A stretch of 60,000 nucleotides of DNA, from positions 75,622,410 to 75,682,409 of the forward strand of contig CM043960.1 in NCBI GenBank assembly GCA_014529385.2, read 5' to 3'. Below, piece by piece: positions 20,210-30,333 of this stretch. The DNA is from Adiantum capillus-veneris (Eukaryota > Streptophyta > Polypodiopsida > Polypodiales > Pteridaceae). The translations under genes and the position numbers were made by a program. The notes under the pieces are model-generated. The model did not search any database, had not been told where the DNA came from, and saw only the letters and a list, made by a program, of their open reading frames with translations. The stretch's first letter is position 1. Each line of letters begins with the position of its first letter.

Positions 20210-21498
20210 GAAGCTGCTTGTGAAGTTTCATTTCATTCGGTCGTCAATTTCAGCCGTTATGCCAAAATGACGCTTTGTGTGTCCGCAGCCGAATCGGTTG
20301 TTCCGACCTACTTTTGGTGGTCCAAACCTGGAGATACTCCATGGTTGCATTGCCCTCGATGTTGTTAAGCTTCCTGAGAATTTTTGTGTCGTTTCGACAA
20401 CTTTTTCCTGTTTGCCTCTTGCAGGCTCTGTTGACCTAGGGTTTTTCTAGTCGTTCTTTCTCGAGCTTTGAGTGTTAGAAACCCATCTTCTATACTAGGG
20501 TAACCCACCTATAAGTTCTTGCAAGGTTTGGTTAGGCGGTTGTGCCACTACCTAGCATTCTACCCCATTCCCCTTCTGCTCTTGTTTCTTGGTTTTGGTC
20601 AGTTTTCGCGACAAAAGTTAATGATAAACATCAAAAGCTTATGGCAACGAGTCTACCTCTCATGTCTGGTGTCCTCTGAGCTCTCGTGGAAGTCATAGAA
20701 GGTCGTAGAAGGTTGGATGCTCCTGTGTGCTCTTTGCTCTCGCCAAGTGGGTAATAGCGCAAATGAGCCTGTAAGTGAAGTAAAAAATACTTAACTTTGG
20801 ACTTCCTGGATCACTTGTTACCAAATTTGACATGTGCTCCTATCTCGTCGTGAAATGCACTTTAGGATTTGAAATTTCTCAATTTGGACTCCGTTTGACC
20901 TTTTTCTGAGAAATCTGTCCATTTTGCCAAAATTCTGTCATTTCGGACTTTCCGCAACTTTTTCAGAATTGTACCCAATTTTTACCATGGGTTGCCCTTG
21001 TCATTAGGACCATCACCGTCTATTCTTTTCTTTTTTCCGATCTCATTTCGCCTGCTTTTTTTTAAATTTTTCTTTTACTTTTATTAAGAAAATAATAAAA
21101 AATAAAGGAAAATAGCAAATTGAAGCCAAAAAATTCCAAACATACACAATAAATAGCTGGTAACCCCGTGTATATGAATATACACTTATTTGTGATTTCT
21201 GGACTTGGATTACCACTTTTTTCCACTTTTTAGCTCCAAAAACACTCTTATTTAGTGATATTTACATGTCTAGAGACCCAAATTCATCATTTGATCTCTT
21301 CTTGTTGCAAAACAAGGTATATAAGGGCATAAATATTATCAATATCCGCAATCAAACATAAAAATTATAAAATCATGTAAGACACTGCCCTTGTAATATA
21401 ATTTTTTGTTTTTCTTTGTTTTTGTCGCTTGTAGCTGCTTTGTAGCTCCTGTATACCTGTATACCTCCCCCCCTCCTAGTCTGAGTCCTCTCGGACGA

Positions 21499-21885
21499 CT
21501 ATGAAGTGTCTGTGGGCGAAGCATTGTAGTTGTTTTGGTCATAAGTTCCCAATGCAATTGTAGAGCGATGATACAACAGTCTTTCCAATAAAGCTGCTCT
21601 TTGTTTGATTGAAGGATTGGTGGTCGGGTTTTGGGTTGGTGGTACTTCGGTAGTAGAATCAGTAGATGGATTCTTCTTTACCTTGTTGTTCTTTTTCACA
21701 ATCCAAATCTGCTTCCGCTTCGCTTGTGCTTGCCACAAACTCTTTGCGACCCAAACCTGCTTTGTTCTTTGTGTTGATTTCCTCGCCTTGAAATACCTAG
21801 GAGTTTCCGTGGATTGTACTGAAGGGAGTTCCTGTTTACAAATCCTTGGGATCCAAATTTGCTTGCTATAGCTTTGTGCCGTCAT
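21499..21885 (-). pseudogene. E4 pol C-terminal tail, shifted frame
   Basis: 128 codons overlapping the end of pol in another frame. It repeats a short Trp/basic motif (KQIWIPR, KQVWVAK, KQIWIVKK) that also occurs at the end of pol (LVWRPKK). The shared motif suggests this is the displaced end of the same protein. The tail may bind nucleic acid; that is inference. Confidence 0.5.
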
Positions 21886-24800
21886 GAACTTCTTTGGAAT
21901 CCAATCTGTTTCACTGTCCTTGATTGTCTGGAATCACTCTGTTGTCTGGTATTGAAGACTCTGTTTTCCACCTTTGTGTTCTCTGGCACAACCTTTTTTG
22001 GTCTCCATACCAACGTTGACTCTGTTTTTTCCCAAGGTTGAGCCGTTATATTATTGCTTGTATTCCTTATCCAATGTTGAGAGTTCCTCGTCGAAGAGCA
22101 ATCCAGTTGTATAGAAACTTTTGGTTGCCATTGCTTCTTCTTTTTCTCTGGTTGTTGTTTACCTTTGTTCTTGGATTCTTCCTTTGGAGTTGGCTCTGCT
22201 CCTTTGGTGAACTTAACTGATTGACTTTCACCTTCGTATTTGATAAGCACTGATTTAGAACTCCAGTCAATCATTGCATTGTATTGCTTCTGCCATGGTT
22301 GTCCTAGCAATGATGGATGTTGTGTAGCTTGGTCTTCAATCACGTAAAACATATGAGGATACACATACTGGTTAATCTGTATATGTAAAACTGTGCATCC
22401 GACAGTTTTGATTGAATTCTCAGAGTAACTCTTTAACTCTTGCTTGGCAGTTTGTAATTTAGTGTCATTTGTCAATTGTCTATACAAACTGAGTGAAAGT
22501 AGGTTAGTTTGAGCTCCTAAATCCAATAGTGCTCTGGCTTTGATTTGGTTGGTTCCTACTTTGCATTCAATGATGGGTTCTTCTTTGTCATTATCCATTT
22601 TTGTTATACTGACTGCGTTTATTCGTATTGCTCCTTCATTGTGTTGTTTCTGACGCAGTAGTCTTCTTTTCTCCATTCTTTCCTTTGCCTCGGCTTGCGC
22701 TTCCTCCACAATATTTTTCTTTTTCTGGACACGCAGCTTTTCTTGATGTATTTTTAGAAGCATGTCTTGGGTTAGCGGCAAAAGATACTTTTTCACTCTG
22801 CATCCACTAATCCAATTGGGCATTTCTTCTCCGTCTAATGTAGCAAGTTTGACGGCTCCACTCGGTGATAGATCTTTAATCACCAGAGGTCCCATCCCTC
22901 GCTTTTTAAGCTTCTTAGCATGCTGTTTCAGAGTGTAAACTAGGACATAGTCCCCAACCTTAAACTCTTTAGTCCGCACATGCTTATCAAAAAATTCCTT
23001 TTGTCGCCTTTTTTGAGCGTAAATAGAAGCTACTGCTTTTAGGCAAAGCTCGTCTAGCTTTTCCAGGTCATCTATTCTATCAGAAAGCTCGTGCCCTGTC
23101 CACTCTAGATCCTTGGCCACCCTTAAGGTTGAAATCAAGAATTCTATTGGTAAGATAGCATTTAGCCCAAAAACCATGTTATATGGGGTCGTTCCTATTG
23201 ATGTTTTATATGCTACCCTATATGCCCATAATGTTGAATGCAACTTCTGGTCCCAGTCAGTTCTCGACTCAGATACAATCTTTGTAAGGACCGTGCATAT
23301 GGTTTTGTTTGTTGCTTCAGCTTGTCCGTTTGCTTGTGGATGATACGGGGCTGATTTCCTATGGATTACCATGAATTCATCTAGAAGGATCTCTATCACT
23401 TCATTTATAAAATGTGTGCCTCGATCACTCACAATTTCTATTGGCAATCCATATCGTACAAAGACGTATTCGTATAGAAATTGTGCCGTGGTCCTGGCAT
23501 CTGCTTTTTGAGTTGCCTTTGCTTCGACCCACTTTGTTAGATAGTCTGTAGCCACAACAATGTATTGTGCATGAGTCTTATATGCAGGAGGTGAAATGGG
23601 TCCGACATAATCAATCCCCCATTTTGCAAAAGCTCTTGCCCCCATCATTGGTCTAAGCGGCATATCATCTCTTTTAAGTGGTACTTTGGTCCGCTGACAA
23701 TCATCACACCGTTTAACGTATTCCTCAGCGTCCATATGTAATGTTGGCCACCATATTCCTGCGGCTAAGACAAGTTTTGCTGTCTTATCACCTGAGAAAT
23801 GGCCTCCACCTACTCCTCCATGAGCTTGCTCCAGGATTATCACATACTCAGACTCTGATGCGCAAATCCTAAGCTGGTTGTCTTTACCTCTCTTATAGAG
23901 TTGATCTCCTATTAAAGCGTAATCTCTAGCTTCTGTCTCTATAGATTTCTGACGAGCTTTTGACGTTCCTTCTGGGAAAGTTCTATTTGTGAGATATTCA
24001 ACAATATACTGACTCCATTCCGGAGCGATCATTATCTGATATAATGTCGAATACTCTGCTGGTGGTTTTGATGAACATACAATACATACAGTGACATATT
24101 CATGTACGCTTTCTTTCATTCCTGGCCAATAGACTCCCAATTGTAACAAATTCCTATATGTGTTCCTTCTTGAACAATGAAATGCACATTCCTGAACATG
24201 TGCTTCACACAGATATATATTATATTCCTCAGGATTGATGCATAGTCGTAAAACATGAACATTTCCCAATTGATACAACCTTCCTGCAACCAATTGAAGA
24301 TTCTTGGATTGCTGAATAGCAATATGCTTCTGGTTGTATTCTCTTCTATCAAACTCTCCTCCATAGGTTAATAGGCTAACGACATTTTGAGACCACTTCG
24401 GTATCATTTCTATGTTGAACAAGTACGCGTTTGGCATGTCGTCATCTACTCCTATAGGGTCTTCTCCATTCGTCAATCGCGAAAGATGATCAGCTCTAAG
24501 ATGTGTTTTTCCTTTCTTTACTACTACCGTGAAGTCGAATTCCAGTAAGATAATGAACCATCTCACTATTCTCCCGGTATTGCATGGTTTATTCACTAGG
24601 TAGAGCAAGGCTTGGTGATCCGTAAAAAACAAAAACTTGTTGGCTAGAAGATAATGCCGAAATTTCTTCACAGCATATATCATTCCTAATCCTTCTCGCT
24701 CTGTTGTGGTGTAATTCTTCTCTGCATTGTTGAGCTGTCGACTGGCGTAACAGATAGGAAAATCCATGTTTCCTTCTTCTGGCTGAGCCAGAATGCATCC

Positions 24801-25937
24801 TATTGCATATGCCGAAGCATCTATATGCACATGGAATATCTTCTCCCAATCTGGTGATTTCAAGACTGGAGCAGTAATGAGTGCCTCTTTCAATTTCTTG
24901 AATGATTCCTCACACTCCTCTGTCCATTCAAAGTTCACTATTAGCCTGTAAAGTGGTTGGCCTATTATAGCGTACAGGTAAATGAATCGTCTATAATATC
25001 CGCAATGTCCCATAAAGCTCTGTACTTGTTTCGCATTGGTTGGTCTAGGCATATCCACTATAACCTTTATCTTCTCTAAATCCGTGGATATTCCGTTTTG
25101 TGAGACAATATGTCCCAGAATTCTGCCCTGTCGGACCATAAACACACATTTCTCAGGATTGAGACAAATGCGATATGTCCTACATTTCTCAAATACTTTT
25201 CTTAGGTGTTCTAGATGCTCATCTCTCAGAAGAGAATGTACACATAAGTCATCCGTGTATATTTCTAGAAACAACCTTAAATATTCTTTGAAAGCATGCG
25301 TCATCAGCCTCTGGAAGGTTGCGAGAGCATTGGTTAGACCAAAAGGCATAACCCGATAAGCATAAATTCCCCACTCCGTTGCAAAAGCTATTTTATGTTG
25401 ATCTGCCGGTGCTATGGCTAGCTGGTTATATCCTGAAAAACCATCAAGAAAGGAGTATGCTGTTTTCCCTGATACACGCTCTAGAACATGATCAGTTATC
25501 GGCAGGGGATAATTGTCCCTGATTGTTGCAGCATTCACTTTCTTTAAGTTGACACACACTCGGAATTTTCCGTTCTTCTTGGGTACCACCACAATTGGAG
25601 ATACCCAATCGGTGTGTTCAATCTCGTATATGAATTCAGCTTCCATTAGCTTATCTATCTCTTCTTTGATTCGCTTAGCAAACGTATCATTATATGTGTA
25701 TGGTCTCTGTTTGCTAGGCTTTGCATCTTGTTTTAGTGGGATTGTGTGTTGGCATATTGATGGGTCAACTCCCTTTAAGTCCTTATAAGACCATGCAAAC
25801 ACATCCCTGTACTCTCTGAGAAGACTCAAAAGTCTCTCTTCCTCGCCTGGAGACAAATCTGTGGCTATGTACACCGGTCTAGGTGTCTCACCTGGAGCTG
25901 CTAAATCAACTTTTTTTTGCATCCTCCGGTCCGTCAT
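21882..25937 (-). CDS. E4 Pol: RT, RNase H, two H2C2 zinc domains, integrase, second retropepsin-like domain
   Basis: 1351 codons without an internal stop. RT about 60-290: WVSPIVVVPKKNGKFRVCV, VMPFGLTNALATFQ, active site YTDD at 227-230 where YMDD or FIDD is usual; both Asp are kept. RNase H about 365-455 (HIDASAYAIG, Asp 372; TEREGL; TDHQAL). First zinc domain: H580, H587, C618, C621. Second: H706, H713, C744, C747. Integrase core D776, D838, E874 with the exact DD35E spacing. C-terminal domain about 985-1055. A retropepsin-like domain follows at about 1120-1245 (ALLDLGAQTNLLS, then SLLGQPWQ), its catalytic triad reading D-L-G. It overlaps the PR frame by 32 nt at an A8 run. Length is unusual because of the extra zinc domain and the C-terminal addition. 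Confidence 0.92.
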   Translation of the reverse strand: MTDRRMQKKVDLAAPGETPRPVYIATDLSPGEEERLLSLLREYRDVFAWSYKDLKGVDPSICQHTIPLKQDAKPSKQRPYTYNDTFAKRIKEEIDKLMEAEFIYEIEHTDWVSPIVVVPKKNGKFRVCVNLKKVNAATIRDNYPLPITDHVLERVSGKTAYSFLDGFSGYNQLAIAPADQHKIAFATEWGIYAYRVMPFGLTNALATFQRLMTHAFKEYLRLFLEIYTDDLCVHSLLRDEHLEHLRKVFEKCRTYRICLNPEKCVFMVRQGRILGHIVSQNGISTDLEKIKVIVDMPRPTNAKQVQSFMGHCGYYRRFIYLYAIIGQPLYRLIVNFEWTEECEESFKKLKEALITAPVLKSPDWEKIFHVHIDASAYAIGCILAQPEEGNMDFPICYASRQLNNAEKNYTTTEREGLGMIYAVKKFRHYLLANKFLFFTDHQALLYLVNKPCNTGRIVRWFIILLEFDFTVVVKKGKTHLRADHLSRLTNGEDPIGVDDDMPNAYLFNIEMIPKWSQNVVSLLTYGGEFDRREYNQKHIAIQQSKNLQLVAGRLYQLGNVHVLRLCINPEEYNIYLCEAHVQECAFHCSRRNTYRNLLQLGVYWPGMKESVHEYVTVCIVCSSKPPAEYSTLYQIMIAPEWSQYIVEYLTNRTFPEGTSKARQKSIETEARDYALIGDQLYKRGKDNQLRICASESEYVIILEQAHGGVGGGHFSGDKTAKLVLAAGIWWPTLHMDAEEYVKRCDDCQRTKVPLKRDDMPLRPMMGARAFAKWGIDYVGPISPPAYKTHAQYIVVATDYLTKWVEAKATQKADARTTAQFLYEYVFVRYGLPIEIVSDRGTHFINEVIEILLDEFMVIHRKSAPYHPQANGQAEATNKTICTVLTKIVSESRTDWDQKLHSTLWAYRVAYKTSIGTTPYNMVFGLNAILPIEFLISTLRVAKDLEWTGHELSDRIDDLEKLDELCLKAVASIYAQKRRQKEFFDKHVRTKEFKVGDYVLVYTLKQHAKKLKKRGMGPLVIKDLSPSGAVKLATLDGEEMPNWISGCRVKKYLLPLTQDMLLKIHQEKLRVQKKKNIVEEAQAEAKERMEKRRLLRQKQHNEGAIRINAVSITKMDNDKEEPIIECKVGTNQIKARALLDLGAQTNLLSLSLYRQLTNDTKLQTAKQELKSYSENSIKTVGCTVLHIQINQYVYPHMFYVIEDQATQHPSLLGQPWQKQYNAMIDWSSKSVLIKYEGESQSVKFTKGAEPTPKEESKNKGKQQPEKKKKQWQPKVSIQLDCSSTRNSQHWIRNTSNNITAQPWEKTESTLVWRPKKVVPENTKVENRVFNTRQQSDSRQSRTVKQIGFQRSS
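22203..22580 (-). other. Second retropepsin-like domain in E4 Pol
   Basis: Pol residues about 1120-1245: an ALLDLGAQTNLLS active-site loop, then LHIQINQYVYPHMFYVI, then SLLGQPWQ in the place of the usual ILGxxWL strand. The order and spacing match a retropepsin, but Ser/Thr of the D-S/T-G triad is Leu. The element's normal protease, with DSGA, is encoded upstream. Confidence 0.7.
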
Positions 25938-28218
25938 AAGATTCGTTCGTCTTTCTCTCTCGAATAGGTTGGGTTAATACCACCTTCCTATCCTCTATTG
26001 TGAATTTCCTGTAGTGAGAGGGAACATCCATGTTTTCCTTGATTTTGGCGTTTTCGTCCTCTCCACTCTCAATTTCTGTCGTCCAAACTTCTTTCAGAGT
26101 TTTCTTGAGCTCTGTGTACTTGTTTCTACATTCTAACTTGGACTCCGTGTGTTCTCTGTTGCGCTTGTTCTTTTTTGATTTTTCTATTTCAGTTTTCGTT
26201 CCATTCCTTTGAACTTTTTTTCTTGAGCCTCTTTTGTCTTTTCGTAAGCTCTTTTGATCATTGCCTCTCATTCTTCCAGAAATCTTGTCCTTAACACAAT
26301 CTTCCACCTTTACTAGCATTAGGAATTGATTTTTTCCTCTTATTCTAGGCATCGGATTGGTTCTAACCCCCTTTGTTTTTCTCTTTGCTCTATAGCGTTT
26401 CTGGCGTTGTTTAGTTTGGTTCGAAAAATCATAAAATCTGACATCCGTTATAGTTTCTTCGTTTCCGCTTGAATTGTCCGTTGACTCGTTGTCTGCTTCA
26501 TTTCCCCACTCTGGATGATCAGGAATGTCGTGAAACACCTCTTCTTCATCTTCCTTTTCCAGTGTATCGTTCTTTTCAGTTTCTTTTTCGAGTGTAGTTC
26601 TCAGCATGAAGTACGGAACTACGTTGTACCCGTCCTTGTCGTAAAATTTTGTTGTGGGACCATCCGGAATTGCACAAACATCTAGGGTTGCTAGAATGTG
26701 TGTCCATTCTAATGTTTCAAGCGTGTCCTCTGGAAAGGGTTCTCCTATATAAGTTTCGTCTTCGATAGCCCTTTCTAAAACATATTCTTCTCGCCTCAGA
26801 CTTCCACATTTCGAGGCTCCACACATCCATAACGCCTTGGGCTTACCTAACCAAGCTGAAAATTCGGATCCCGTCAAAGTAGCTGAATCAAACTCCTCTA
26901 CCGGTGTTCGGTTCACATCTTTGTAGCTATGGCCCTTCAGGTTCACACGTGTAGTGGTTTCCATATTTCTCAGGTATATGTGATCGTAGCCCCAATCCTG
27001 GACCATTTTCAACTGTCTTATGAATGGTCTTCCCAGTATGATATCATAGTTATTCTCCTTGCCAAAATCGACAATAGCAAAAGTATGTTCGTATTCAATG
27101 CCGCAAGAAGTCACTACGACTTTCTCTAATAACCCCATAGGTTTCTCCATGTGTCCATCTGCTAATTGGAGTTTCAACCTAGTCTTCCTTATTGCTGGTT
27201 TCCCCCATTTTTTCCAGATTTCTTTTGTAGCAATGGCTACCCCAGCTCCGCTGTCTAGTATTGCCATCGTGTTCACTCCTTGGAATTCAACTGGTAAGGT
27301 TGTATTCCCCTCTTCACCTTCGCAATACTCTCCGACCTTGTTTAAGGGTACATGCTTAACGTTATTTTGTGGTTTGCTCATCTCTTGTATACCCTCTTGC
27401 AGTCTCGATGTTGGGTCTTTTATCCCAAATTTCTCCAAGCATTTTCCTACAGTGCTCCACATATGTGGTCTTAGCCTCAAAAGCTCAGCTAGAGTGATAG
27501 TGCATGTCACTGGTGTTGACAAGATCTCTATCAATCCTTGCGAGTCCATGACTTTTTCTGATGAGATTCTTCGTGAGGGAAGTGCTCTAATCTCGGATTT
27601 TTCTTCATACTCTCCTAAGTATGAAGGTAAGGTATTCAGTGAATGAGGTTTGCTCTCCATTGTTCTAACAGAGCCCCCATCTCCCCAGTAAGATTGCAGA
27701 TCCAAGTCCGCTTGAGATCCTGACTCAAATTCCACTATGGGAGGATTCCTGATGTCCTTTTCCCAATTTGTCTGATTAGCTTGGCAACTTAGCTTGTTTG
27801 CAAAGTTTGCCTCTCTCACTTGTTTCCAAAATTCATTGTAATCCTCATCTCTTCCGTAAGACCTCTGTATGACTGGATGAAAACTCTCTTTCTCCTGATC
27901 GGTTGTGTTCAATACTATGCGGTCATCCTTGTGTGTATTTTCAGGCTTTTGTGCACTGGGAGTCTTTTCAGCTACCTGTGAAATGATAGTCTCTTGCTGA
28001 ATTGGGTTTTCCGTTCCACAATTCATTATTTCTCTTGGTGGTTCTAATAAGGCTTGTGCAGTCTCGATCATTCTCTGGCACATTTTAAGTCTCTGCTTTT
28101 CCAATTCCGCGTTTGGGTATGTCATCCACCTCTGTTCTTGTGTTTGGTTGTTCTTTAACCTAGCTTCGTAAGCTCTCATCAGTGCGTCCAATGGTTCATG
28201 TACTTTGTCAACTAGCAC
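25906..28218 (-). CDS. E4 protease-containing ORF
   Basis: 770 codons. Residues 235-265 (TITLAELLRLRPHMW) are the conserved stretch that precedes the protease in many plant Ty3 elements. Retropepsin spans about 305-410, with catalytic DSGA at 322-325 and IILGRPFI at 393-400. After an acidic region (540-590, EKEDEEEVFHD) comes a strongly basic stretch (602-690, KRYRAKRKTKG and RKDKRGSRKKVQ) that could serve as a nuclear localisation or nucleic-acid-binding segment. The frame ends in GCAAAAAAAAGTTGA, where pol opens in another frame. A one-base change in the A8 run would fuse the two. Polyprotein cleavage is the expected role. Confidence 0.88.
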   Translation of the reverse strand: MLVDKVHEPLDALMRAYEARLKNNQTQEQRWMTYPNAELEKQRLKMCQRMIETAQALLEPPREIMNCGTENPIQQETIISQVAEKTPSAQKPENTHKDDRIVLNTTDQEKESFHPVIQRSYGRDEDYNEFWKQVREANFANKLSCQANQTNWEKDIRNPPIVEFESGSQADLDLQSYWGDGGSVRTMESKPHSLNTLPSYLGEYEEKSEIRALPSRRISSEKVMDSQGLIEILSTPVTCTITLAELLRLRPHMWSTVGKCLEKFGIKDPTSRLQEGIQEMSKPQNNVKHVPLNKVGEYCEGEEGNTTLPVEFQGVNTMAILDSGAGVAIATKEIWKKWGKPAIRKTRLKLQLADGHMEKPMGLLEKVVVTSCGIEYEHTFAIVDFGKENNYDIILGRPFIRQLKMVQDWGYDHIYLRNMETTTRVNLKGHSYKDVNRTPVEEFDSATLTGSEFSAWLGKPKALWMCGASKCGSLRREEYVLERAIEDETYIGEPFPEDTLETLEWTHILATLDVCAIPDGPTTKFYDKDGYNVVPYFMLRTTLEKETEKNDTLEKEDEEEVFHDIPDHPEWGNEADNESTDNSSGNEETITDVRFYDFSNQTKQRQKRYRAKRKTKGVRTNPMPRIRGKNQFLMLVKVEDCVKDKISGRMRGNDQKSLRKDKRGSRKKVQRNGTKTEIEKSKKNKRNREHTESKLECRNKYTELKKTLKEVWTTEIESGEDENAKIKENMDVPSHYRKFTIEDRKVVLTQPIRERKTNESYDGPEDAKKS
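25911..25918 (-). other. A8 homopolymer in the PR/Pol overlap
   Basis: Eight A on the minus strand within the 32-nt overlap. Seven A would place PR and Pol in one frame. Confidence 0.85.
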
Positions 28219-28291
28219 TGATCCCTCTGAGCTTAAGCTGAGCTTAAGCTCGTTGTCTCTTTGATACTCTTTTGTTTCGTTCTTTCCGGGC

Positions 28292-29929
28292 TCATCTCTC
28301 GTTTCCCGTTTTGACTCTCAAGTTTTCTAATCTATCTTTAGTTCGCTTTAGTTCCTCAGCTAGAATAGCGTCTTCACGTTCTTTTCTCAACTTCATGCGT
28401 GCTTTTCTAGCTTTCCATGCGTTTCTCTGACTCCGCGGTCCTTGACTAACCACTTCAGTCGCTAACTTTCCATTCTCAAGTTCTCTAGTGGTTTTCTTAG
28501 CTTGAGCTCTAGTAACAACTTGCGTTGGTATCAGAGTTTCATTTTCAGACCCATTGCTGGTAGGAATAGTTTCTAGCACATTCAATGTCGTCTTTTGCAC
28601 TTTGTTTGGATTCTTTGAACAATCCTCAATAAAGTGAGTAACCCCACACTCAGTGCAATAAGCGTTAATTCTAATGATTTCCGTATGTGGACAAACATTC
28701 ATCAGATGGTCACCTCCACACTTGTAACAGGGTCCTAGTGCTGGTCTTGGTCACACTTGATTCGTCCTTTGTGGATAGGATAGTCTTTGTCCTGTTAACC
28801 CTCCATGAGCTATGAACATCAATGTTCTTACGTCCAAATTGTATCTCTCTTCATCAGAAGCACTTGTAACTGTTGGTATTCCAACATTCCCAATCATGCC
28901 CCATGGTTCTGGTTGTTTGGGTTCTTCTGGTGGGTATTACACAGTTGGAGACATGTGTGCACCAGATTCTTCATAATAGGCTTGAACAGGCACTAAGGCT
29001 TGTTCTTCCTGATTCTCTAAGGTTAGTGCATATCTAATGCCCACTGGTCTTGCTCCTGGTAAAGGTGGTTGTTGTCCCAATACCGGTTGTGGTCTTTCTA
29101 TCCCCATAGGTCCTGGTACATTTCCCGTTGGGTATCGAGGTACTGGATGTACCTGAGGTGGTGCTAATTGAGCAGGAGGTGCATACTGACGCTCCCTTAC
29201 ATACCCTTTGTTGTAATAGCACTCCTCTGTTGGATGGTTTGTCCATTTTTGTTCAATAGCACACCATTTCAGTGGTTTTGGCAATGGTTTTTGGTATGGT
29301 GCCATTCTTTTTAGAGCACCTTCTATCATTTGCTCTACATTTGGCATGGTTGTTGTTTGAACATTCTTTTTAGTGGTAGTCTCGCTCGCTATGGAGGAAG
29401 AGCTACTGGATGCAAAATCTGTATCCGCTGACACCTCTCCATAAACCGTACAGTTATCCACTAAGCACAATGCTTCTCTCGTTACTTGCTCGAAACTTGT
29501 ACAAGCTTTCAAGTGCAAGTCCTTCTTGAGAGTGTCGTTTCTCAATCCTTCAATAAAGAGAACAGATAGTCTGTCATCTTGTGGTCGTTCATGTACTGGA
29601 CATCTCTCAATGTATTGTTTGAAGCGAAGTGAAGCTTCCTTCACTTTTTCGTGTTCTCTCTGTTTAAAAGCATATATTTGTGAGACCGTATTGTGCTTAA
29701 TCCCTCGTTTTGAGAATTCCTCAGCAAACTCTCTTAGCAAATGGTCAATGTCATGGAATCCCCCTTTGTTCAGTGATTGAAACCATGTCAATACCGTACC
29801 TTCTAGAGTAAGACCAAATCCCTCGTATTGTGTATGGAAATCTGTTATCTGCTCAGCTCTTAAGACTTGCTTAACGAGTGACACATTGCATACGGATCTC
29901 CTCAACCACCATACTTCTTTGGCATACAC
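28292..29929 (-). pseudogene. E4 Gag capsid and zinc-knuckle region
   Basis: One frame with two nonsense codons (TAA at 28937-28939, TGA at 28751-28753). The capsid domain is clear in the first 170 codons (GTVLTWFQSLNKGGF, LLREFAEEFSKRG, SLRFKQYIERCP). A Pro/Gly-rich linker follows. Two zinc knuckles with CX2CX3HX4C spacing lie in the last part: CYKCGGDHLMNVC (about 28691-28729) and CTECGVTHFIEDC (about 28620-28660). The three-residue gap is one shorter than the canonical knuckle. The end is a basic Lys/Arg/Glu-rich helix. Confidence 0.85.
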
Positions 29930-30333
29930 TTGGCTACTTGAGATGGTCTCATACGTCTATGGTCTGCTACCAATCTCATTGCTCCTGTGTCTCGACTAAA
30001 GCTTTCTCTAGCATCATGGACTTCATGGGTTACCCTTGTAGGTTCCCCTGCCCTGAATCTACTACTAGGAGGTAAATGTGATGGTTCCGCTTCGAACCTT
30101 GGACCTGAAGTGGTATATGTGGGGATTGGAACTGCACTACCTCGATTCGTATCCATTGACTCTCTGGAATGTAATGATCCCATTGGTCCGGGATTCGAGT
30201 ACTGAGGTTGACTGAAAGAGTCAGCAACCTGAGTTCTTTGTCCTCCTGTTGTCATTGGGTTTTGGCACTCCATTTGTTGGTGCTGGTCTTTGTGAGCTAG
30301 AAGTAACATAATACTGATGTAGTGGTCCCCCAA
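29902..30333 (-). pseudogene. E4 Gag, linker segment in a second frame
   Basis: Continues the N-terminal part after a frame change at about 30221-30260 and runs into the capsid region after another at about 29905-29930. It is Ser/Pro/Gln-rich (FSQPQYSNPGPMGS) and then basic (RLVADHRRMRPSQVAKCMPKK). Two frameshifts within 400 bp indicate decay of a once longer Gag. Confidence 0.6.

Larger units (their letters stand above)
18674..21498 (-). other. E4 spacer between pol and the extra ORF, with repeats
   Basis: About 2.8 kb without convincing coding sequence. It contains five palindrome repeats (18840-19849), a 23-nt near-copy of the element's own RT active-site sequence (20187-20209), and A/T-rich stretches at 21050-21200. 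Repeat-rich 3' regions are known in several large plant Ty3 elements. Confidence 0.8.
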
